A stretch of DNA of 64,000 nucleotides from positions 30,156,793-30,220,792 of the forward strand of contig OZ024802.1 in assembly GCA_964017045.1 (NCBI GenBank), written 5' to 3'. The position numbers and the translations under genes are program-made. Within the stretch, counting starts at the first letter, position 1. Each line of letters begins with the position of its first letter. Positions 46,801 to 58,800 of this stretch are shown in pieces. The notes beneath the pieces were generated by a model, which searched no databases, was not told where the DNA came from, and was given only the letters and a program-made list of their open reading frames with translations. Origin of the DNA: Omphiscola glabra (taxonomy: Eukaryota; Mollusca; Gastropoda; Lymnaeidae).

Positions 46801-49800
46801 AGAGAGAGAGAGAGACAGATACACAGAGAGAACGGTGGAGTATGTAAAGAACAAGTGAAACACGAGAGGGGGAGAGAGAGAGAGAGTTAATAGTGGTCAG
46901 GAAGTAGATAGTTTGAAAGTGGGAGAGATGTGCATAGTGACATAGAGAGTGGAAGATCACCTTCGCAAATTACAGTCAGAATGGAAAGAAGAAAGTAGTA
47001 GTATTAGACGAAGAAGAAGAAGAGTAAGAAGGAGAGAGTGAGAGAAAGAGAGAGAGAGAGAGATTGCGAGAGAGAGCGACTGAGTGATTTTGAAAGGGAT
47101 GGATTTATACATAGGAAATATTTAAAAGACGACGGAGGAACGTGAACTCGTGCTCATATTCATCCCGAAAATCAAAGACTGACCTTCTCAGTTGTCTCCT
47201 CATCAGGCAGCATCAGGTTGGTGGCGCTTGGGAACTCCGGCAGAAGAGTTCCCGTCTTGGAGCTTAGCGAGTACTTCCTGCTGGAACCCTGAGATACAGG
47301 ATTGAGAAAATTGAGGACTCATCAAGTATTGTATGTAATATTATGATATATATGTATAGTGAAGTCTAAAGTTCAGTCTGTGACTATTGTGACTGTTATG
47401 ATGGTTGTGACTATTGTGTTATCATGACTATTGTGACTATCATGACTATTGTGACTATCATGACTATTGTTACAATTATGATTATCATGACCATTATGAC
47501 TATCATGACTATTACGACAATTGTGACAATTATGATTATCATGACTATTATAACTATTGTGACTATCTTGACTATTATGACTATTATGAATATCATGACT
47601 ATCTTGACTATTTTGACTATTATGACTATCATGACTATCTTGACTATTATGACAATTATGACTGTTATGACTATCATGACTATCTTGACTATTATGACAA
47701 TTATGACTGTTATGACTATAATGACTATTGTGACTATCACGACTATTATGACTATCATGGCTATTATGAATGTCATAACTATCATGACTATCTTGACTAT
47801 TAGACTATCATGAATATCTGGACTATTATGACTATTATGACTATCATGACTGTCATGACTATCTTGACTATTTTGACTATCATGACTATCTTGAATATTT
47901 TGACTATCATGACTATCTTGACTATCATGACTATCTTGACTATCATGACTATCTTGACTATCATGACTATCTTGACTATCATGAGTATCATGACTATCTT
48001 GACTATCATGAGTATCATGACTATTATGATCGTTCGAAATGCAATTAGGAAGAGGGAGTCGCCTAGCGGGCAAAATTCAGTGTCAGTGACACTCTGTGAC
48101 ACTTTAAACGCATTGATATAGGTAATTGGGACGCAGAGACACACCCGTTTCTAAACAAAATGACACATAGAAGTGTGACACAGAGACACATGTAGTTGAG
48201 CCCTGACATAGATTAAGTGTGCATTCAGTGTGTTATGAAGGATGACGTGTTCTTAGCACACCTATCTCGCGTCTCACGTGCATGACCCCTCGTGAACTCT
48301 CGTGACAGCCTTTGAAGTGTGGCTAGAAAAACCTTATTTACAACATAAATTCTAGTCATGAGAACTGTCGAAAATAATAGAAGGTTCTGGATAAAACGGG
48401 AAGGCAAAACAATGTGTTAGGTGGTTCGAGAGACCTTAGTAGGAAATGCCTATAAAAAGGGCTGACTGATAGAGAGGGGGAGAGATTTTGTTTTGATCAC
48501 GAGATATGCTATGTCATACTTTGTTGTGTGTAGAGTTTTCTATTTCCTCATACAATTTTGTGCTCATTGTATTTTTATATACAGTACCGGTACCAGAAAA
48601 TCTGTAAGTTTATAATTTTAATCATATTTCTCTTGCTGTTATTATTTACTTAAAGTTCCCAAATTAAAAAGTTATTAATTGTAATTAGCTCTGTCCTTGA
48701 TTGTCGTTATATTTGTTATTATTTTTAAATGTTGGTATCGTCCTTTATTATGGACCGTTTCTAGAACGAGCCATAGTCTAAAATTTAAGAGATTAAATTC
48801 TCAATTTATAACGGTCCGTAATACAGTGACATAGTGACATAGTGGTAGGTAAACCCTATTGACACTGACAAGTCTGGCACAGAGACACACTGACAAGTGA
48901 ACAGAATGGAATGGAAAAGTATGCGGCACACAATGTCACAGTTTTAAAAAAAAAATATGTGTGCTCTTTATGCCGATAAACATACATTGAGGCATGCCCA
49001 GCATGCACTTCCGGGGGGGCATTCACATTTCAAGTGTGACATGCGCTCTTTTAAACAGTTGTAGCGTTATCAGACAATCAGCTGTCATCCCTTCGCCTTT
49101 GTTCTCCAACTCCCCCCACTCGTCTGATTTCCTTCACCCCCTCCCCACCACTGCACCCTGCGGGGCGAATCCAATGTTTGCGATAGATAAGAAATAAAAC
49201 TTAGTGGTCGAGAGATTTCTCTGTAATCTCTACGTCAATAGTGGACGGACTATTATTTATTTATTTTCCTCATTTTCAATTACGAATTTTCATCAAATAA
49301 GCCAGGGGTCACCAAACGTTTTTCACGGCGGGGCCGGATGAACTGGCCGGATAACGGAAAGAATAACGAACGTGGGCCGGGTAATCACTCTGTACAATAC
49401 TTACAAGCACGTTCAAGTGCTATGTTAAACTCTTTTTCTGCTTATTATACTCTGTGTGAAAGCTGGTAAATGTTTATGTGTGTGAGAGAGCGAGAGATAG
49501 AGGGGGAGAGAGAGAGAGATAATGTGTGTGTGAAAGAGTGCTTGTGTGTGAGAGAGATATAGAGAGTGTGTGTGTTAGAGGGTGAGAGAGAGCGAGTGTG
49601 TGTGTGAGAGAGAGGGTGTGTATGAGAGAGAGATATTATAGAGTATGTGTGATTGTTTTTGAGTGATTGTGTTTGAGTGATTGTGTGCGTGTAAGGTTCA
49701 GACACTTTCGTTGTTGGGCAACAACACATTTTAAAAATATTTTTTTAGGACCCTTTCACTTCGAAGCGACTCGCCAGTCGTTATATTAGAACCATTATTA

Positions 49801-52800
49801 ACCTTAATTATAGATACCTGGAAGGCAAGTGGTGCCCAACCTGTGGTTCTCTTACCCCTGGGGGTTCGCGACAAGGCCGTTTGGGTGTATGGAAAGATGA
49901 CAATGATAATGGCAAAAAAGGTCGCGTGTCCATTTACGATAAGATAAATTTGAACATTGAGCGATATATCAACCGTATCCGGAAATTTGATCTAAAGAAA
50001 TTTCGTCGACGGAAAATTGATAGACGGAAATTTGATCGAAAGAAATTTCGTCGACGGAAAATTGATCGACGGAAATTTGATAGAAAGAAATTTCGTGGAC
50101 GGAAAATTGATCGACGGAAATTTGATCGAAAGAAATTTCGTCGACGGAAATTTGATAGACGGAAATTTGATCGAAAGAAATTTCGTCGACGGAAAATTGA
50201 TCGACGGAAATTTGATCGAATCTTTTTTTTTTTAGCTTAAACGTTATAATTTTGTGTCAAATGTCTTTTTAGACGCATTATTTTGTTTTACTATATTATA
50301 GTACAGTGCGTTCAAAAAGAAATTTAATGAAAATTTTAACGTATGAACTGAAAAAAGATTCGACCGAATTTCCGTTCGATCAAGTTTCCGTCGATCGATT
50401 TTCCGTCGACGAAATTTCTTTCGATCAAATTTCCGGCAACCTATATCAACAATACAATTAACAATAACACCTGTTTATTGAACTAATAATGAGAACATCT
50501 TATTGTTGTTTTAATAATAGGAACACCTTATTTTGTGTATTAATAATCAGAACACTGTTTGTTGAATTAAGAATGAGAACACCGTATTGTTGAATGAATT
50601 AAAGTCCTATGTTAATAGTTTTTTTTAATTGAAAAAAAAAACCGTCTATACATTTCATTAGTTTTATCCGTTTCATTTGATTATTTAGTTAATCTGTTTT
50701 TAATAATTGTTTAGTTAAAGTGGTGGGGGTTGTTTGGGGGGGGGGGGGGGGGGTTAAGCGAAAAAAAAAAAAGGAGTGGGGTACTCAATAAACATAAAGC
50801 CAAATCAAGACGTACGGGGGAAAAAAATGGTTGGGAACCGCTGGGATAGGCTTAGGGGCCTCCTAAGTCAAAGGGGCCCTCGAAATTCGGTAGGCCGTTA
50901 TTTTCTAGACTCCCGCAATTAAAAACAATTAAACCTATTTGTTTTTTTGCAATATTTCTTTTAAATCAGGCCTTCACAACATACCGCCCGCCAGCACCGA
51001 CGTTGCGGCCCGCGAAGTAACGAAGTTTTCTTCTTATTTTCTTACAAGCTTTCGCCCCGCACAAGTTTTTCATACAATATTGCGGCCCGCTCTTATACTT
51101 CGAGTTGTGCATGACTGCTATAGAATGTATGGCTTCTACCATAGGGGCACTTTCTTTAGTTTTTGAGAGTGTTACTTAAGGGGTCACTACCAAATGTGCC
51201 CTTTGGGGTCTCTTGGTTTGCCCCTCTAAGCTGTTTCGAGGATCGTCCCAGCTAGGCAAGATGCGGGATGGCCACAGGATGATTTTAGCCAAATGGCCGA
51301 AGTGCGATACCATTACATCACTAGAAATAATTTCTCGGATCCCCAACTCAAATATTTTCAGAGAAGTTAAACAGAATTAAATAACTTTGATGAATATGAA
51401 CAGTGTAAAACTTCAATCTTAATGTCTTAAAAGAAAGCTTTTATATATTAACATTTAAAATTTGTTAATATGAGGAATAATGAAAAATGTTACAAGCATT
51501 ATCACATATTTATAGCACAAATTTCACCAGGAAATTAATTTTTTTAATACAAATTTCTTGTCACAATATGTTAATAAGTATGTTAATAAGTTGTTTCCCT
51601 TTAATATATACGTTGGTGGTTATGTCCCATTATAAGCATTGAATTTTTTTTATGTAATTTAAATATCGCCCCTCCCTCCATATACACTTACATCGACACT
51701 CACACTCCTGCTTGTGTATTCAATAAACACGTGTTTAAATGCGAACGCAATGCTTTAATGAGTTTAAAGATTATTTTTTTTTACGAATTCATATTTTAAT
51801 ATTTTGCAATGCAACTTTCATCCATGCCAATAATACACCGGTCCTGGTAACTGTCTAGTCTAGTGGTTCTCAACCTGTGGGTCACGACCCCTTTGGGGGT
51901 CAAACGACCCTATCCAAGGGATCAACAAAGACCACCGGAAAACACATATACTCTACAGTTATAAAGTAACAATGAAAATAATTTTATGGTTGGGGGGTCA
52001 CCACAACATGAGGAACTATATTAAAGTGTAGCGGCATTAGGAAGGTTGAGAACCACTGGTCTGGTTTGTGACGATTTTAATTAGACATTTTACGTTTAAA
52101 AAAAAAAGGATTGCGTGGGAGGTGGGGGGCTACTGCAAGATTCTCAAAGTTAGAGCAGCCTTGGGCAGTGGTCGGAAAACTCGTTGGTCAAAAGAGCCAA
52201 AAAGTCAGCAGCAGGACGATTAAAAAAATGTTGAGAGCCAAATTTCTTTTCGAGAACCATCGTTTTCGGAGTCATAAAGCGATCTGTGGCCGACTCGATG
52301 AGCCGCACTCGGGTCGCTAAAGAGCCGCATGCGGGATCGCGAGCCGCGTTTTGCCGACGACTGGCCTAGGGCACTCTGTTAAACTAAATCGGAATTTGGA
52401 TATATGTTATTACTATTATTATTATAAGTGGTGTTATGTCCATGTGGATTATTGGAATGTTAACTATAAATCATCTCACCTTAGACACGCACCTGGTCAT
52501 TTTGATTTTTTGTTTCTACGGCGTAATCAGTGGCGTAGTGAGGGGGGCAAGGGGGGCATCATGCCCCGGGCGCTACTCTTAAAGGGGCGCCAAATAGTAT
52601 ATCTTACTATAATATTGTATGGTTTTCGAATGGGGGGGGGCGCTAAAAAGGTATTGGGGGCGCTAAAAAGGTATTGTGCCCTGTGCGCGAGTTAAGCTCG
52701 CTACGCCACTGGGCGTAATATAACCTTCCGATAATTTAATCACGTGACAATTTTTATTTTAAAAAAAAATGGGGGCTGTGTGGGTTGGCGTATATTAAAA

Positions 52801-55800
52801 GTCTCACGCTGGGCCAGTAGATGACGTAAGGTAGTTTTTGTTTGTTTGTTTGATTGCTTGATTGTTTGGTGGGGGTTTTGGGGGGTGGGGTGGTTGGTGG
52901 GGGGCAGGGGTGTATTTACCTCTGTCTTTATCTTGATCCCAGAAAATCTGTGGAAAGGCGAAAAAAGTGGCTAATTAAAATAAAATGTCAGGGGGTAAGT
53001 CATGTTGTGTGTGGGTGTGTAAAAGACAGGTGTAACACCAATGGTGTTGGAGGTGGGTGCGGAGGGGGGGCAGTCCGCCCCCGGGTGGCAACATTTGTTT
53101 TCTTCATTGCATTGCGGTACGTCTTTTTTTTTCCCGGCCAACTGGAGAGTTTATTTCAGGGGAATGGGGTGGCAAAAAAACTTGGCCTGACCCGGGTGAT
53201 ACTTAACACTATCCACGCCACTGGGTATAACCACATGCTAGCCACACCACTGGGTGTAATCCCATGCTAGCCACACAACTGGGTGTAACCACATGCTAGC
53301 CACACCACTGGGTGTAACCACATGCTAGCCACACCACTGGGTGTAATCACATGCTAGCCACACCACTGGGTGTAACCACATGCTAGCCACACCACTGGGT
53401 GTAACCACATGCTAGCCACGCCACTGGGTGTAACCACGTGAGAATAAAATTATAATTGTTTCATTTAAAGTTGGCAAACGTTTTTTTTTACTAATATATT
53501 CGAAAAATGTTTGTTAAAAAGTCTAATTTCTGTATTAATCCTGATTTCTTATCACTGGACAGTGGACACCAGGCGGTCCCAGGCCAGCAGTTTGCCGACC
53601 CCCCCCCCCCCCCCGCAACCCTTTTTCTTTGTCCTGACTAATTCCTGGGATCGCGAGTCAAACAATAAAAGCACACTTTACCAAGCTAGGATGAATTCCA
53701 GGAAGCTCACTTCAAAAAATAGATTACTGACAATGACCGACGTTCGTGTTGGTGTGTGTAACTGTGATTTAACGTGATTTTTTGTGTACCTGTGATTTTT
53801 TGTGATGGTGTGTGTACACATGTGATTTAATGTGATGGTTTGTGCACATGTGATTTAATGTGATGGTTTGTGCACATGTGATTTAATGTGATGGTTTGTG
53901 CACATGTGATTTAATGTGATGGTTTGTTCACATGTGATTTTTGTGATGGTTTGTGCACATGTGATTTTTGTGATGGTGTGTGTACACATGTGATTTAATG
54001 TGATGGTTTGTTCACATGTGATTTAATGTGATGGTTTGTTCACATGTGATTTAATGTGATGGTTTGTGCACATGTGATTTTTGTGATGGTGTGTGTGCAC
54101 ATGTGATTTTTGTGATGGTGTGTGTACACATGTGATTTAATGTGATGGTTTGTGCACATGTGATTTAATGTGATGGTTTGTTCACATGTGATTTAATGTG
54201 ATGGTTTGTTCACATGTGATTTTTGTGATGGTTTGTGCACATGTGATTTTTGTGATGGTGTGTGTACACATGTGATTTAATGTGATGGTTTGTTCACATG
54301 TGATTTAATGTGATGGTTTGTGCACATGTGATTTAATGTGATGGTGTGTGTGCACATGTGATTTAATGTGAGGGTTTGTACACATGTGATTTAATGTGAT
54401 GGTGTGTGTGCACATGTGATTTAATGTGAGGGTTTGTACACATGTGATTTCATGTAATGGGTTGTGCACATGTGATGGTTTGTGCACATGTGATTTAATG
54501 TGATGGTTTGTGCACATGTGATTCCATGCGATTGTTTGTGCACATGTGATTTAATGCGATGGTTTGTGCACATGCGATGGTTTGTGCACATGTGATTTAA
54601 TGTCATGGTTTGTGCACATGTGATTCCATGCGATTGTTTGTGCACATGTGATTTAATGTGATGGTTTGTGCACATGTGATTTAATGCGATGGTTTGTGCA
54701 CATGTGATTTAATGTGATGGTTTGTGAACATGTGATCTAGCCCTCAAGATGGACTGATGGTGATGATACGTCCACGGACTGAGAGTGTTGATACGTCCAT
54801 GGATTAAGGGTGTTGATACGTCCATGGACTAAAGGTGTTGATACGTCCATGGATTAAGGGCGTGGATACTTCCATGGACTGAGTGTGTTGATACGTCAAC
54901 GGACTGAGCGCGATAGAAAAACTAAGCCAATGTTGTATTTCCCATACACTTTCTAATATAATGATTTTTTTTTTATAACCTGCCGTGTATTCAAACGAAA
55001 CCACTCATTTGCGCCAATCGAACCCGAACCCGCTCAAGAAAAGCACTGATTTTTCTTAATTGAACATGTATTTCGTACTTGTCAAGGAGACGCTTACCTT
55101 GTAAGACCTTTCCCCGTGTACACAGACTGGTAGTAGATGGAGGACTCAATGATGCCAATGCCATAATAGTGGTACCTGGTTTGGGGTTTGGATAACATAT
55201 AGGACGTTATTGTGGAGATAATAGCAATGAGTGTGGGGTCAGCTATAGGACATCGTTGTACTACAGCGTAGAGAGTACGACAATAATTAAAGTGACCTAG
55301 TTTTGAAAGGACAGTCCTCTTTTCAATATCCTATATCCCATGTAGTACAATGCATAAACAATATGTTACCGAATATTTTCAATATATGATTAAATTCAGA
55401 TAATCTTTGACATAATATGTATTACGCAAAGTTGATCACATGGAGGACTCTTAATTAAGCAGGGCCGATGAATAGATCAGGTTGACCTACTTGGACTGTC
55501 CACGGGTCCCCAGCCTGCGTGTCGTGATGTTTTTAAACTTCTGACGTATGAGCTGTGACCAGAACACAAGAAATTGAATACTTTTCAGGCATTATATCAG
55601 ATTAACTTAACTTTCTGAAAGGACAAGCGAAGAATATATATTGTTAGTTGTTGTTTTTTTTTTGTGGGAGGGGGCATGTACCCCAAAATCCCTCTTTTCC
55701 TTTGCACTTGTTAATAATGTTACTTTTTAATTAAAAAAAAACAACAAATTCTTGAAAAATGTGTCCCTGAGACTGATGTTTAAAAAACTGAACTCACTGG

Positions 55801-58800
55801 TAAAAATAATAATTCCGAATGAATTTTGTTTTAAAAATATGTAATATTTAAAAACTTGGAAGGTAAAAAGTTTTTAAAAATTTTAAATTTAATATTTCTT
55901 TTTCAAAAGGGGCGTAAACTGTATACACACCTTGCCAAACGTTGCCGCGCCTGCGGGTTTAAACCCCTGCCTCTTACAAAAGTCCAGGTAGTGGACGTAG
56001 AGAACACACCGTGGTAGGCAGACGCCGTCGGACAGCTCGTAGTTCTCCGTCAGCCTAAAACAAGCAAGCAAACGAACGTCGTGATGACGTGACAGATGTT
56101 GACAAAACGTCACCGTGGCGTTGCTGGGTTAAGGACGCCCGGGGCGGGTGTCTATAGTTTTGCCCCTTCCCCCTTTCAAAGGACAAATTTTAGTGTTCCA
56201 AAAATTCCGCCCAAAAACATATACATATAATTTCCGCCCGGGGAGGACTAGCCCCCCCCCCCCCCACTTCTCCACACACCCACATCTACTACGCTAGTGT
56301 CACATACCAACGTGGAAGCTAAATTATACGTTACGTAATGGAGTGACATCAGGTGAGAATATATCACACTATGACATGCCACTTGTGGACATCATGTGAG
56401 AATATGTCACACTATGACATGCCACTTGGAGACATCAGGCGTGAATATGTCTCATTATGACATGCCACTTGGGGAGGAGATACTAGATAAGCAACACGAT
56501 GAGAATGGAAAAAGTTGAGCCCACGCCACATAATTTGCACGACATCTAGTAAAGTAAGCATAATGACACATGAATGACATGACATCTAATACAGCAAACA
56601 TAATGACATGAATGGCATGGCATTTTTGTACAGTAAGCATAATGACATGAATGACATGACATCTAGTACAGCAAACATAATGACATGAATGGCATGACAT
56701 CTAGTACAGCAAACATAATGACATGAATGGCATGGCATCTAGTACAGTAAGCATACTGACATGAATGACATGACATCTAATACAGCAAGCATAATGACAT
56801 GAATGACATGGCATCTAGTACAGTAAGCATAATGACATGAATGACATGACATCTAGTACAGCAAACATAATGACATGAATGGCATGACATCTAGTACAGC
56901 AAACATAATGACATGAATGGCATGGCATCTAGTACAGCAAACATAATGACATGAATGGCATGGCATCTAGTACAGCAAACATAATGACATGAATGACATG
57001 GCATCTAGTACAGCAAACATAATGACATGAATGGCATGACATCTAGTACAGCAAACATAATGACATGAATGACATGGCATCTAGTACAGCAAACATAATG
57101 ACATGAATGACATGGCATCTAGTACAGCAAACATAATGACATGAATGACATGGCATCTAGTACAGCAAACATAATGACATGAATGGCATGACATCTAATA
57201 CAGCAAACATAATGACATGAATGGCATGACATCTAATACAGCAAACATAATGACATGAATGACATAGCATCTAGTACAGCAAACATAATGACATGAATGA
57301 CATGGCATCTAGTACAGCAAACATAATGACATGAATGACATGGCATCTAGTACAGCAAACATAATGACATGAATGGCATGACATCTAGTACAGCAAACAT
57401 AATGACATGAATGGCATGGCATCTAGTACAGCAAACATAATGACATGAATGGCATGGCATCTAGTACAGCAAACATAATGACATGAATGGCATGGCATCT
57501 AGTACAGCAAACATAATGACATGAATGGCATGGCATCTAGTACAGCAAACATAATGACATGAATGGCATGGCATCTAGTACAGCAAACATAATGACATGA
57601 ATGACATGGCATCTAGTACAGCAAACATAATGACATGAATGGCATGGCATCTAGCACAGCAAACATAATGACATGATTGACATGGCATCTAGCACAGCAA
57701 ACATAATGACATGAATGACATGGCATCTAGTACAGCAAACATAATGACATGAATGGCATGACATCTAGTACAGCAAACATAATGACATGAATGGCATGCA
57801 TCTAGTACAGCAAACATAATGACATGAATGGCATGGCATCTAGTACAGCAAACATAATGACATGAATGGCATGGCATCTAGTACAGCAAACATAATGACA
57901 TGAATGGCATGGCATCTAGTACAGCAAACATAATGACATGAATGGCATGGCATCTAGTACAGCAAACATAATGACATGAATGGCATGACATCTAGTACAG
58001 CAAACATAATGACATGAATGGCATGGCATCTAGTACAGCAAACATAATGACATGAATGGCATGGCATCTAGTACAGCAAACATAATGACATGAATGGCAT
58101 GGCATCTAGTACAGCAAACATAATGACATGAATGGCATGGCATCTAGTACAGCAAACATAATGACATGAATGGCATGGCATCTAGTACAGCAAACATAAT
58201 GACATGAATGGCATGGCATCTAGTACAGCAAACATAATGACATGAATGGCATGGCATCTAGTACAGCAAACATAATGACATGAATGGCATGGCATCTAGT
58301 ACAGCAAACATAATGACATGAATGACATGGCATCTAGTACAGCAAACATAATGACATGAATGGCATGGCATCTAGCACAGCAAACATAATGACATGATTG
58401 ACATGGCATCTAGCACAGCAAACATAATGACATGAATGACATGGCATCTAGTACAGCAAACATAATGACATGAATGGCATGACATCTAGTACAGCAAACA
58501 TAATGACATGAATGGCATGCATCTAGTACAGCAAACATAATGACATGAATGGCATGGCATCTAGTACAGCAAACATAATGACATGAATGGCATGGCATCT
58601 AGTACAGCAAACATAATGACATGAATGGCATGGCATCTAGTACAGCAAACATAATGACATGAATGGCATGGCATCTAGTACAGCAAACATAATGACATAC
58701 GGGGGGGGGGGGGAATAAAAACAACAACATACGGTTTTTGTAAATTTGAGCCGTGTAATTTAAGAGAAATAATTACTACAAATTTTTTCTTTGACCTAGA

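Noticed and set aside
47411..48121. 220-aa and 129-aa frames (MTIMTI, DYHDY, SHDSQD repeats)
   Set aside because: 9-bp tandem repeat read in different frames within an RFX6 intron.
49826..50844. Possible 1-kb hAT element around the foldback (GTGCCCAACC at left, GGTTGGGAACCGCTG at right)
   Set aside because: Termini look hAT-like, but I could not find a matching 8-bp duplication, so the borders are not supported.
50967..51112. Possible hAT-like segment with GCGGCCCGC blocks
   Set aside because: Ends are only loosely inverted and no target duplication was found.
56557..58700. Regular repeats considered as a CRISPR array
   Set aside because: Units are directly contiguous with no unique spacers and the setting is a eukaryotic intron; it is a satellite.
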